Part shown: piece after piece, positions 1 through 10,592 of the stretch | Position numbering within the stretch: position 1 is the stretch's first letter | How the letters are laid out: each line of letters begins with the position of its first letter | Origin: Phoronis australis | Lineage: Eukaryota; Phoronida; Phoronidae | Length of the DNA stretch: 64,000 nt | NCBI GenBank assembly: GCA_002633005.1 | Contig: NMRA01000149.1 | Location: 494,886 to 558,885 of the forward strand | Reading direction: 5' to 3' | Notes under the pieces: model-generated | The model's database searches: none | Told to the model about the DNA's origin: nothing | The model's input: only the letters and a program-made list of their open reading frames with translations | Made by a program: the position numbers and the translations under genes

Positions 1-1505
1 CGCAATAAACCCGTTTCTCCGGGTATCAAAAATTGACACTTTAACATTCAAATTACCGTTATCAGTGAGTTTATAAAACGCACAAAATTATACTACGATT
101 GTGCTATTGCTGCATATTTCTTTATTGGAAATTGCGAAATCGACATTTTTGAAGTTTTTTATTTCTTCTTTCAAGTATCAGTAATAACTGAAATAACATA
201 ACCGAGTAAAACCATTCGATAAGGAACTATTTCTTTTTAATAAATATATACTCCCGATCGTGTATTGATCAGCCTCATTCCAAATTCTACGGAAGAGTTC
301 TAACGAGGGAATAATCTAATTGAATTACGGTGAACTAATAACCAACTCTAGACATCACATGATGTGAGTTCATGCCCCCTGTATAAAAATTGGTTGGTGG
401 CTGATTCGATTATTTTAGCAATTAATTCCATCGATTGGAGGACTTCGATACAAAACGTATCGCCACTGTGTGAGCGCTAAAGACTTCTTTTCATTCGCAA
501 TGGTGTTGGTAAAAAGTTCTTGTTTAAACCAGTTCTGTTGTATTTTTTATCTTCTCAGGTCTTTGCTTATCGATTAAAGTGTAACAATATGTTTACCACA
601 TAGATGTGTATATAAGATGCCACGGGAGTATGCATTGTTGGGGCTTTTTTTACCTAGTTGTACCAACAAACGCTATGCATATACATATCGGCACACTCTT
701 CCGCAAAGCAAAAGCGTTTCATGTCTGCCTACTGAATGTACAACAAACGCCTTTCATATTAGGACTATGTTTTCTTCACTGGACTTGGGCGAGTCCTGGA
801 TATGATAATCCTACTTTTATGGGTGGCGATTGATTTTTGTTTAATTATTTATTTTTAAGGTGCCATCACGTACGTCTTGTACAAGTGTGTGAAACTGACT
901 TTACTATGAGATAAACAGTTTCATGACTTTACCAAACCGGTTTAGAGAAATTATGATTAAATGATTTCAAAAAAACGTATACACCGGTAGGGTGCGCATG
1001 AAAAGAAAAGATAGATTGTAACATGGCGATAAGTGCGCTGACTCTCTTAGTTTTGACATTTCGTTTGTAAATTGTTGATTTATTAGAGAAAAAAAATTTA
1101 ATTTAAAAATCATTCAATTTGTTTTGCAATAAAGTCGTTGAATTCATCATAACGTCATTCGCTTTATATGGGAATGTACTGACTGACTGAGAGTACACAG
1201 AGCTGGTTTGTTTTGACAATCACTGGTGCATTCATTCGTAACAAACTACGCGTACACGGGCACATTGTGGAGTAGGTGTGCAATATCAATAAACTTTACT
1301 GCCCTGCTTTGTTACAAACATCAAACAGTCCACTCTAATTATAAAAGCCGTAATCACCTGGACTATGGACACTGCAGTGATCATCACCACTATCTGTTAG
1401 ATTACATCTGTTGTTATTATTTACTTCCGTTGATTTTATACACCTCTGTTGAAACAGCTAAATACCTTGCCTGGATTTTCAGGGGCTATGGAGCAAAAAC
1501 TTGGA
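1..1505. other. non-coding stretch, nothing recognised
   Basis: AT-rich sequence with only short chance open frames. I see no splice-bounded protein-like exon, RNA gene or repeat structure. If the SYCP2-like gene described to the right continues leftwards, this could be intron or hold exons I did not recognise. Confidence 0.4.
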
Positions 1506-1643
1506 TAGCACCGTCACATCCCTACAATAGCACCGTCACATCCCTACAATAGCACCGTCACATCCCTACAATAGCACCGTCACATCCCTACAATAGCACC
1601 GACACATCCCTACAATAGCACCGTCACATCCCTACAATAGCAC
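1506..1643. repeat. 22-bp tandem repeat, six copies
   Basis: Six head-to-tail copies of a 22-bp unit (tagcaccgtcacatccctac plus aa) fill 1506-1637, and the first six bases of a seventh follow. Copy five (1594-1615) has a single T-to-A change; the others are identical. Such low divergence indicates recent expansion, so copy number may vary between individuals. Confidence 0.97.
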
Positions 1644-1689
1644 ATGCATGGAAACTAATAGAAAAGCATGTCCATTTTGTTAAAGGGCG

Positions 1690-1762
1690 TTATCGGCGCA
1701 TAATCGAATCTGCAACCCCCGGCCCGCGGTCGCAGTCCAACGCTCTGCTGGTGGAACTAATC
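1690..1762 (-). repeat. tRNA-derived repeat (SINE-like)
   Basis: On the minus strand this reads like a decayed tRNA. A box-A-like block (TAGTTCCACCAG, 1748-1759) is followed by GAGCGTTGGACT, typical of a D-arm to anticodon-arm junction. A box-B-like block GATTCGATT lies at 1702-1710. The two boxes span about 57 bases, the usual internal promoter distance for RNA polymerase III. The stems are not intact, so this is a tRNA-derived repeat or pseudogene rather than a working tRNA. Confidence 0.5.
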
Positions 1763-2864
1763 ACCACTGGATAAATGGCAGAGAATTTTAAGCGTATTTA
1801 AATGTTAAGTCATTGGACTCGGTTTCAGCAATGTCGGGCAGACAATGGCAAGAACTGTCTATTTGTAATAAAATTACAAAAAAGCAACGGATTGTGTTGT
1901 TTTATAGTTCCTATCAAACTTCAAGATGTATAAATATATCTTTTTCAGTGAGGCGTGGAAATATGTGGAAATAGTTTATCCCCTTCGGACATATATTCAT
2001 TAGCTCACGTGATGTGACCAAAAAGATGGCGGGTTGAACGGGATAAGCTATTTCCACAAACTTCAAGATGTCTATCCTACCCAAATATAATCTCAAAAAG
2101 TGTCTTTCGGACGCAAAAGCGATAATATCTCTTTAAACGATACAGGCAGAATTTAAAACGTATTTCGCGAAGAATCTGCGACCGATAACATGGTTCTTGA
2201 AAGTTTTGCTCAGGTATTTCGCAGAACAGTCCCGAATATGTGGCACGCGCACACATGACGCATAACAAAAACACCAGGCAGTTTGCACTCTGTTTTTTAA
2301 ACAGTGGAAGATCAATAGTCTAAAAGACGAAAATAACATGGAACTATAACTTGTGATAAGTCTCGTCGTAAAGTTATAATGCGCCACGCAGCATACATAG
2401 CTCGAATGAAATTTGGATTAGAAAACTGTTTGTCTCAGGTTTCCATTGGACTATGTAGTAGACGAAAACATAATGCGAATTTAGAATTTATCCCACTCCC
2501 TACTGACACGATAAAAACGCTGTTGATATGTCGGTTTTAGGGGTCACTTGGTCATTTTTCTTCCAAAAAATGTGGTTTCCCTTTTACGACAACCTAGATC
2601 CGCCAGTCAAAAGTAAAATGTGGAGATCAGCATCAGGGGAAAATGGAGAAATGCAGTTGAGGGATACAAAAATGCAGAACATCAGAAAGATAATACATAA
2701 TTTTGTCCGTCTGATGGGTGCTCGTGCACTTAACTCCATTCATACTTAAAATAACCATGCTGAAGAAAACAAACTGCGTAGGCTCTGTCGATATGTGGAG
2801 CTCGTCTGCACAAATAAAGATGACAAATTACTGCATTGTTGCAGAAATAACGAAATTCGCTCAC

Positions 2865-2920
2865 CTTAATAGCGGCAAAATCTAACAATTCTTGACGAAT
2901 TATGTTATTGACAGCTTGAA
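2865..2920 (-). CDS. SYCP2-like gene, exon 5 of those found
   Basis: Minus-strand candidate exon encoding QAVNNIIRQELLDFAAIK after a split first codon. It ends at a near-consensus donor (AAG then GTGAGC, donor at 2859-2864). The 5' boundary used here is the AG at 2921-2922, which restores phase with exon 3303-3338. The tract before it is not pyrimidine-rich, so this edge is weak; the frame stays open to about 2951. The peptide resembles the helix in the SYCP2 N-terminal domain that carries VN, I, QE and two aliphatic residues in a row. It ends in phase 0, unlike the phase-1 exons before it. No following exon was found to the left. Confidence 0.35.
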
Positions 2921-3302
2921 CTTTTGTTCCAGATAATGGATTGCCGTAGTACAATTAACTCCATGCCAATCTTATCAGAGAGATCGCGTAATTTTAAATA
3001 CTCTATTATTTTGTACGTTATTTAATATTTATGCTGATACTAATGTATTTATTAAAGTTCACTTTACATGAATTTTTTTCAAATTATGATGACAGTTGCA
3101 TTAATTTTGGAAAGAACGTTGTAATTGTCACCAGCCGTTTACAGGACGAATTAGAGCAACTTTCCTTTTTCAACAGCAGCAACTTTTTATGAAGGCACCA
3201 CCTGTTTTGTGAATTTGTTGAAAAAAAATTGACTAGAAAAATGACAGCAAATTTTAGAAAAGCTGGAAAGTTGTGACGTCTTGTTTGTACTTTGCAACTC
3301 AC

Positions 3303-3338
3303 GCACAGTATCACGAAGACATGGTAACAGTTGAACAA
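3303..3338 (-). CDS. SYCP2-like gene, 36-nt exon 4 of those found
   Basis: Minus-strand micro-exon giving VVQLLPCLRDTV when its first two bases complete the codon left by exon 8308-8439. The donor is perfect (GTGAGT, 3297-3302) and the acceptor is TTCAG at 3339-3343. Both ends are phase 1, so the exon is symmetric, as are the other exons assigned to this gene. The peptide fits the position of the VVxxxVPRI helix that precedes the VN...QE helix in vertebrate SYCP2. Alone, a 36-nt exon would be unconvincing; its support is phase, splice sites and order. The intron to the next exon would be 382 bases and the one before it about 5 kb. Confidence 0.35.
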
Positions 3339-3392
3339 CTGAAGTAGTGCCAGCCACTAGGTGGTGCTCTGGCTGATATTCGGCCCTCACTT

Positions 3393-3548
3393 CAGTGCTG
3401 TAGTGGTAAAATTAGAGGTAAGTAGGCGCCCAAAGCCCACTGTATCACATTGAGCACTGAACGTAACTTACGGTGTGTAGGCGCTACGTTCAAATGCCAA
3501 AAGGTGGTTGGCTGCGCCTACGTGCGCCTACGCTCCACTACAGCACTG
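3393..3548. mobile_element. small inverted-repeat element (MITE-like), 156 bp
   Basis: The ends are a perfect 14-bp inverted repeat (CAGTGCTGTAGTGG at 3393-3406 and its complement at 3535-3548). The interior repeats GCGCCTAC in both orientations, so the whole segment could fold into a hairpin. No coding capacity. I could not identify a clean target-site duplication. Confidence 0.65.
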
Positions 3549-4500
3549 GCCCACTTAGAGAAGCCAAACGTCAGACATGTCGTCGAATCTTTGGCATTTC
3601 TTGAGTCCGCGTGTACAGAAAATTAGTTCGTAGATGTTCAAATTTTAAAGTGTAAAATATGGTATAAATTTGCAATTGTAGCATCAATTCAACACACAAG
3701 GGATGTTTTGTATCTGTAGGTGAGCAACTGATTTTTTGACTTGTGCCACCATTGGAACCGGCTTTATGTTACGCTATTGAAAAAATGACAATCGTATGCT
3801 TTTTCTCGGCAACATTTCTTGTTAAAATGTAAACATGACCAAAGCTAATAGTAATACACAGAGCGTTTGAAAGAAGCGGCAAATATATCAGCTCTCTACC
3901 GTGTTATAGCTATAAAGGGGAGAGCCGAACAGACGATTACTTTTGTGGCATTGGAACTGTTCTGGCAATGCTTGGTGCTCCACTGAATCATAGTCATGAG
4001 GCAGTGATTATAGCTATGTAGACAAGCTATATCGTAAATGTATTCGTAGAGCTTTTTAAAAAAGCTTCTTGAGAGGAGACTTTTAGTGTTTTTAAAGCGC
4101 TATCCACATGATCGTATACCCGGACTTTCAGTCTATTTTACCGTATGCTATGTCTTGGAGACACGCACTGCTGTCTGTTGATTATGATCTGTTCCAGTGT
4201 AAGGATAGACTCTAAAAATGCTTGCTTGTATCAAAATCGGTATCACACTCAGAAGGGGCCACAACATACAACCATCTGCGTATATGTGCATTTCAATAAC
4301 TTCAAGTGTCTTGCTCACTAGTGGCAAAAAACAATACACGACGTTCAGATAAGGTGATCATGATCACTTGTCACAATTTCCGTTCACAGAATGACTTGTG
4401 GTTATGATCGCTATGTACCGTGTTATTTTTGTTACTGCTGTGTACCTTCGCCGATGCGTAATTCTCGGAAGAATTCTCACAATTCTGAGGCAGCACCGTT

Positions 4501-4585
4501 TCGAGGGAGATGAAGAAGACGAAAGAGGAGATAAAAATGATTGTGAAGAAGATGATGAAGGAGGAGAAGAAAATGGAAAAGAAGG
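4501..4585. repeat. purine-rich low-complexity tract
   Basis: About 85 bases almost purely A and G on the plus strand, built from GAAGA/GGAGA-type words. The acidic peptide it would encode is a product of composition and is not evidence of a gene. Confidence 0.8.
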
Positions 4586-4732
4586 TTATAACAATGGCTT
4601 GTTGCGACATATAAGAAAAACTGAACATTTCTATCTTTGTAGTGTTCCTGATTCGTTGATAATGGTGTTGTTGAGAACGTACGTTGTAAACTCGCGTACC
4701 GTCGAAAAAAATATTTAGACTCCTTTCCCCTA

Positions 4733-4910
4733 TAAATTGGTCTCAGTATGTTCCTTACTGGGAAGTGATATTTGGTTTGCCAAGAACGGAAAGTTTGTTA
4801 TTCCACGAGACCATGCTCTGCAAATAAAATTACACGCCACAAGTCAGCTTAAAGAGTCTGGTCTCAACCAGTAACGAACTGTCGATGCCTTACGAGACCA
4901 CAGGTCAAAG
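4733..4910. repeat. dispersed repeat family R1, copy near 4.8 kb
   Basis: It contains the block AAATTGGTCTCA followed by TGTTCCTTACT and AAGTGAT, shared with copies at 39.9, 41.8, 48.7 and 52.6 kb. The complementary arm (GAGTCTGGTCTCAACCAGTAACGAACTG and neighbours, about 4853-4880) lies on the other side, giving a fold-back layout. The copy is degenerate and has no coding capacity. The family looks like a non-autonomous transposon. Confidence 0.55.
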
Positions 4911-5849
4911 ATGTTTTGACTGAAAAACAATTTTTTTAAGGATAAATGCTCTAAATCAAAAATTGATTTTAGTTTTAGTGACAGAAAGAGTTAATCCATC
5001 GTTTCCTCTTTTATCGAATGAATGGCGACGTGCATATGTACTGCTGTCGAGCGTACTCCGTTAATTGTCTAATCAGAGCAGTACCCTAGCAGTAAGCCCG
5101 TATGAAGACATTTGCAGAGATTTTTAGTGTTTGTGCACCAGAGCCGCAGGGAAAAATCGATGGACCAAGCTGGCAAGGTGACGGAGGCAGTTTACACCTG
5201 TAACTACCGTTTATCGTTCGTTGGTTCTGCACCATACAGGTCATTAGCACATGGCGCCTTAAGATTGCCAGAGCCCTACATCCGGCAGCTGTCTTTTCGA
5301 AGCACAAAAAGCAGAGTTCCGTGGTTTTATTGGTAACACTAAATATCACGAAAATCGTGGCAAATCATGGTTTAGATACCCTTCGTGGTAGTACTGAGCT
5401 TTTGAAGGGATGTTGTTGTGATATCTGAATCAAAGATACTGTACACTACAATATTTTTTTTAATGCAATGGCTGTTAACTTCAGTGTACAGCTCACTCAT
5501 GAATCAAGTAATACAAAATACAGTCATGTTCATAATTATCAGCGCTGCCAATCTCCCTACCTAATTTTTTATCAACCACAGTTCAGTTCTTGCTAACTCA
5601 GTTCTTTTCTCATTAACCGTTTTAAACAGATTTTGATAGCAATATCTTGTCCATAAATAGCGTTCTTTCATCGCTTGCCGCAGCAGCATGGTTCTTCATA
5701 TATTCAGCCAAAATGCCTATTCTTCCATTTTATGAAATAGATTACACTATACAACGCATATGTTACTCTCAGACGGTTCTTGTTTTTATGTTAGTAACGT
5801 TATGGACCTTATCGACAAATCTACGAATTTGGCCATAAACCATAAAAAT

Positions 5850-6735
5850 CAACTCTGTGAAAGTATATATTTTCTGATAGCAGAAAGCCTTTAGAATTTG
5901 AGTTTTGAATTTGTTCCCGTGCTATTCATTGGGTCACGTGACCGTCATTTTATCAAAATTTAGCAAAAAAGAAACGTAGCAAAACAACAGGATCACAGGA
6001 TCAATAACATGACTGAATTTCATTTCAACGTTCATTGTGAAATCCCAAAAATGCTGTTATAATCTTCTAAATTATCATTGATTTTCGGTAAACACAACTT
6101 TTGAGTTTCTTTTTCATATCGAATCATAAACACACCACTTTTATAACCCTTTGCAGTTGAAAACATATTAATAACATTTTGATGAACAATTAAAGAGGCT
6201 TGGAACGCAATAAACAGGCTTAATTGCAACACTGAAAGTGGTTTTCTGCCACTGAAACAGAATTCATCTTGCTCACCAGATATTGTTTAGGGTTTGTTCG
6301 TAAAGATTTTTAATTTCTGTTCATACCAAAGCCTCTTCTTTTAGTTTCAAATTTCATAAAACGATCTGCCACCGAGTCGATTTTTCTTCCACCAGCCAAA
6401 ACACGTCTCCTTATTTATTTTGAGTTTTCCTTCTCACGTATTTCAAAATCGTGAATTTTGTGATATTTTCTGGAAATTTCCTCATAGGGGAAAGTAAATT
6501 ACTCTGTACTAGACATTGCGAGATGGCATTTTGGTCAGGAGTTGTTTAAAAGATGTTTTGACGAGCTTTCGCGTTCCATACCTCTTTGATGCGAATGTTT
6601 CATATGAATTCCATCAGCCGTTTTTGAGATACGACGTTCCAAAGTTTGACATTTTTCTAGGGCCTTGCATAGCCATAATGATAAGGGTGCACTTGCAAAA
6701 TGTATTGCTTCATCATACCACAAATTTAAACGTTT
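5850..6735. repeat. dispersed repeat family R2, copy 1
   Basis: Two blocks here match 60310-60860 in order and orientation. The first runs from GTATATATTTTCTGATAG through ACTTTTGAGTTT (about 5860-6110). The second centres on ATCAGCCGTTTTTGAGATAC (about 6590-6700). Between them this copy carries about 350 extra bases. It contains a 12-bp palindrome GGTCACGTGACC at 5932-5943. No coding capacity was recognised, so it is a non-autonomous or heavily decayed element. Confidence 0.65.
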
Positions 6736-7780
6736 AAGATAGGACTCGTTTCGCGCTCAAGGTTACACCGCCAGTACTTGATGTCCTCTTCCGCCATTGG
6801 GTGCTCTCGAGCGAAACTTCCAACCGCCATCTCACTTGAGTTGTTTCAAACAAGTCGCTGTATTGTTTTCAACAGTACAGAAGGTGTAACACGAACTCGT
6901 TTGGGGGGGGAGAACGCCATTCATGAAAAACTGAATCTCATTGCGATTGATGAGAAAAGAACTTCAGATTCTAAGAAAAGAATTGCGTTAAGTGAGAAAA
7001 GGACGGTGTTAATGCGCTCGTGCGGACCGTATGGGACTTGGCTGCCGTGTTTATTGAACTTACTACGTGCGTTCAGTGGGTGTGTCGAATCACGTGCAAT
7101 AAGTATTATAGAACACCATCACAGCCTCGTCACAATCCGTCCCACGCGAAGCCAGATGTCGTAACTTGAACGGTTAATAGCAAAAACGTATTCAATTTAC
7201 GTAAACGTCTCCAAATATCATATTACGGAATTAATCATAAGTTGTTGCGTTCATGGTGTTTTATTAATGTTTCTTTCAGGAAAGTCGTTTCTTATGACGC
7301 CTTTTTCATCATCTCAACCCGTATTTGAACCGTGGACTCAAATAGAACTTATTTACAAAATCCCATTCACTGTTTGTACTAAATATACACGTCGTTGCTT
7401 TACGGTACGTATATAGACAACAGCACATACAATATTGGGCGTAAAAATGTAAAGAGATAAAATTACTGTCTTTGCTGTCAGATTGCACGGGGTTAATGAT
7501 TTTAAAGATTTTTTTAAAAATAAAGACGAATACCACCACGTAACTTGACCTCTGTGCTTTGATGGTGTCAGAGTTTCGGAGAATATGCAATAATCTCATC
7601 TGGTTTATACGAAAGGGATTATGTATGATTATTGACTTGCTTGCTCGATGGAGATTAAACCTCCAAGCATAAATGTATAATGAGTGAGTAGAGTGGATAG
7701 TGTTCAATTAGAGCAAACAGTGAACTATCTGAACTAATTGAAAGTCAGCTGAGAAATAAAATCAACAAATTTTCTTTTAC

Positions 7781-7846
7781 TATAACCGTATATACACGAG
7801 TGTAACCGTACATACACGAGTATAACCGTACATACACGAGTGTAAG
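7781..7846. repeat. 20-bp tandem repeat, three copies
   Basis: Three copies of TATAACCGTACATACACGAG, with one or two substitutions each, at 7781-7800, 7801-7820 and 7821-7840, and a short partial fourth. Confidence 0.9.
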
Positions 7847-7873
7847 TTTTTTCCTCAATTAGGCTCTAGGGAC

Positions 7874-7888
7874 GGGGGGGGGGGGGGN
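7874..7888. other. G homopolymer ending in an unresolved base
   Basis: Fourteen G residues run directly into the only ambiguous base (n) in the window, at 7888. The true length of the run is probably not resolved, so treat nearby spacing with caution. Confidence 0.95.
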
Positions 7889-8307
7889 CGACTGGTAAGC
7901 AATAAGATAAAACGGAATGATTTGGCCAGCACCTCATCCAACTTGGTGCTTTAAAAGGAAACTTCTTTCAGTCCACGAATTTCTTTGTTTTTTTTCTCAA
8001 ACCATGCGCAATTTCCATTTAATTTAAATTCTTGTTTTTAGTTTTCTATCAAAACAATCATCTTCAAGCACAAAATGAACCACAATCGTTAACCCGTTTA
8101 CTTACCGGTGCTATCTAAACTAGAACACTGAGATTGACACCAAGTGCTCCGTAAAAGTAAAAATACAATCACAAACTCGTAACAGCTTACGTAAACCTCG
8201 CTTTCCTCGCCTGATAGCCTGTTCTTGGGGTACCTCCATTTGACCCCATTTTGTTAACCCAGGTCATCATGCTTCTAATGATGGCCGGTTGTGTGCACAC
8301 TGACTAC

Positions 8308-8439
8308 CTGCAGCTAACAGTTCCACTAAGTGCGAAAAATAAGCTTTGCTAATAGGACGAGTTGTACTCTCCAGTTTTCCGAGACTAAATGAAGTTTGAA
8401 CTTGGCGGAGTCCGTGGAATATCATTTCAAGCAATGTCT
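8308..8439 (-). CDS. SYCP2-like gene, exon 3 of those found
   Basis: A 132-nt minus-strand exon, phase 1 at both ends, encoding a helical segment with TLLEMIFHGLRQVQ near its start and SHLVELLAA at its end. The acceptor is GTCAG (8440-8444, weak pyrimidine tract) and the donor is G then GTAGTC (8302-8307). Joined to exon 8631-8792 across a 191-bp intron, it continues without a stop. The LLxMIxxGL block matches the LLTMIKQGL region of vertebrate SYCP2 in position and pattern, and LVELL matches the DLVDLL helix after it. SYCP2 builds the axial/lateral element of meiotic chromosomes, and its N-terminus is an armadillo-like domain. The assignment rests on remembered family sequence and needs a profile search. 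Confidence 0.45.
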
Positions 8440-8630
8440 CTGACGTTCACCTGTTTTATAATTGTTCCAACAGAGCCAATTTTCTCAACACGTTAAGGAG
8501 TTATCATTTAATGAACACTTGCTCCAACTCTCGACATGTTCCCTCTCTCGACGTCAGCCCTTGGGATGGTTGGGTTCAGTAGCAATCGTTCAGAAAGGTC
8601 TTGAATACTGGTTTAGTAATGCAGACTCAC

Positions 8631-8792
8631 TTTCTTCAAACAGTCCTCCAGCAGCCAAAAGGAATTCGGTTTTATTCCCTAAATCTTCAGCGTATTCGAC
8701 GAATTTGCCTATACTCTCTAGCATTATATTTTTCGTCACTTTATCTTCATTGTGAATTCCTCTTCTGTTTGTGCTATCATCTAATAACATAT
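8631..8792 (-). CDS. SYCP2-like gene, exon 2 of those found
   Basis: The best-supported exon of this set: 162 nt on the minus strand, phase 1 at both ends, with acceptor GTTTTCAG (8793-8800) and perfect donor GTGAGT (8625-8630). It encodes 53 residues of charged, helix-patterned protein including MLLDDSTNRRGIHNED, FVEYAEDLGNKTEF and LLAAGG. The segment EDLGN followed by LLAAG aligns with the KEDIHN and LVSVG segment of vertebrate SYCP2 at the same distance (46 or 47 residues) from an upstream LL pair. In that family this region is part of the armadillo-like N-terminal domain. An ATG lies at the very start, but the open splice acceptor and the fit of exon 9688-9785 argue that it is internal. 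Confidence 0.5.
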
Positions 8793-9687
8793 CTGAAAAC
8801 CGAATCTTCGTTTCATTGAAAATAAATAAGGACTAACTCGTTAAATTACACGTAAAAATTCCTGATATTTTTCAAGAATATTACTCTAGCTATGTATCAA
8901 GGCTAAAACATGACGTAGCAATGAATAGAAATAGCAAAAGAAAGGGCTATTAGTGTTTGTACATAGGACACAAACGTGTTAAAAACTAGGTTAGGTAATG
9001 GAGTCCCTACTGCCGCGGCAACCAGACATTAGTGTACAGATATTCTGCGTCTCAAACTTAGGTAATATCGTTTACATTGTTTTCTTTTAATTCATTGTTT
9101 TAATGCAGCGTATCCTAAGAAGAAAGAGCGAAACTACCTTGATATTACTTTCGATATTACAAAGCTAGAAACTAGCTTTCTACATTACTGCACTCCTCTA
9201 CTGTGGTCAGATTTTCGCCCATATGGTTTCCTGTTTTAGAAACATTTTGACGGCTTATTTTCTTGACGTATCGTCACTTGATCTGATCTTTTGAGGCTTC
9301 TACTGCTTTACAGTATCTATTGCTTATTAACGGGCGGCTGCGAGTGAGCATTGACTGGGAAGTCAAAAGGGATTTGTTGAATCAACGGCTCTCCGTCATC
9401 TTATAGGCAGCAATCTGTAGGTTACACTTTCGAACAATGCGGATTAGGATGTTATAGCAAACATACCGCCCTAACTCCGAGACATATCGATAATGCTGGA
9501 GTAACCGGATTTACGTGTGACAATGACTTGGTCGTGTTTGTTTGGTTAACTTTTCTAACCGAGCCTAGCAGCTGTGAAAAATGTATTTTCAAAGGATTAT
9601 AGCACCGACGAACAGGTGAACGGTTTGTGCGTTTGGGCCGGAGAATGGCAAACTATAAAATGAAATGAATCCAAATAATGCATCTAC

Positions 9688-9785
9688 CGACCTTAAAAAT
9701 GTTTTCCTTTGTGAAAAACGTTTTAATCATCGCCTCACATTCATTTTGGTATATACCCAGAGCATTGGGGTTTGAGGTCCCCACT
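9688..9785 (-). CDS. SYCP2-like gene, exon 1 of those found
   Basis: Minus-strand exon encoding NPNALGIYQNECEAMIKTFF and then TKENIFKV, ending in phase 1 before donor GTAGATG (9681-9687). Its last base plus the first two of exon 8631-8792 give Asp, and the frame continues into MLLDD. The 5' edge is either after CAG (9786-9788) or two bases later; the latter makes the exon 96 nt and symmetric like its neighbours. The pattern ExxIxxxxxKEN...LL fits the first helix pair of the SYCP2 N-terminus, which begins only about ten residues after the start codon in human. A short exon with the start codon should therefore lie to the right; I did not find it. Confidence 0.42.
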
Positions 9786-10562
9786 CTGTGGTCATAATAA
9801 ATGTATTGTATTTTACTCGGGGAAACCGGACGAAACCGACAGGGCTAGGTATACGCGAGAGTCTTTTACTTCCAATATGAATATCTAGAAAACTAATTTG
9901 GTAATCATGTGACATAATTCCTGCGAGTTGAAGAATCAGCTGTTGTGAATTCTGCATACTTATCACCGTAATATTTGGTCGTTGACATAGACTAAAATAA
10001 ATCTTTTTTACCATTTAGATCTTCACTGATATAGTCACTTTTGTAAATTGGTTCCGCATGTGTGTCTCCATGCTAAACGCTCTCCCGTTCCGCAATATGT
10101 GCCGTGACTGGATTCTAGACAAAGCGTGATCTGCTCAGAGGAATTCATTCCTTTATTGTCTGCAGGTTACGCTAAGCCTTTCGCACGAACTCCAACGTGC
10201 ATTAGAAGTGCTTACGTGGTATGTTTAAATAAGATCTATTTTTGTGAGCTAGAGAAAACAGTCTTTTTATGAGACGATGTTTAAATAAACATAGTTTGCA
10301 AACACACTATTGAGGCAAGGGTATACTACTGTCCTTGGGCTATCTACAGAAACGTCACAGTGGATGATCTTATTTATGGTAAATGTCATCCAACAAAAGA
10401 GAGAATAATACATTTTCTCTTTTCTTTTTTCCATGTGTCCTTTTAAGTCTCCAGATTACCCGACTTATAAAACCTTATCAAATTGATAAGGGCACTATAA
10501 TTCTGTATTTCATGGACAACTTTTACGTAAGTGTAAGTTTTGATCACACCTAATAAGGATGA

Positions 10563-10592
10563 TGTGAGATGTTGTGAGATGTTGTGAGATGT
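10563..10592. repeat. 10-bp tandem repeat, three copies
   Basis: TGTGAGATGT is repeated exactly three times without interruption. Confidence 0.95.

Larger units (their letters stand above)
3549..8307. other. probable large intron of the SYCP2-like gene
   Basis: Between candidate exons 3303-3338 and 8308-8439 I find no further convincing minus-strand exon. The stretch holds dispersed repeats (near 4733-4910 and 5850-6735), a purine-rich tract, a 20-bp tandem repeat and a G-run with an unresolved base. A plus-strand frame near 7281-7406 is flanked by good splice signals, but I did not call it. Confidence 0.35.

Noticed and set aside
4398-4718. Acidic 106-codon plus frame
   Set aside because: The Glu/Asp stretch is a translation of a purine-rich low-complexity tract.
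6778-7164. 128-codon plus frame
   Set aside because: It spans a G-run and repeated AAGAAAAG-type words and has no recognisable domain.
9107-9240. Plus-strand segment after a good acceptor (TTTTAATGCAG) starting YPKKKERNYLD
   Set aside because: No upstream exon in compatible phase was found and it lies inside the minus-strand gene; probably chance.
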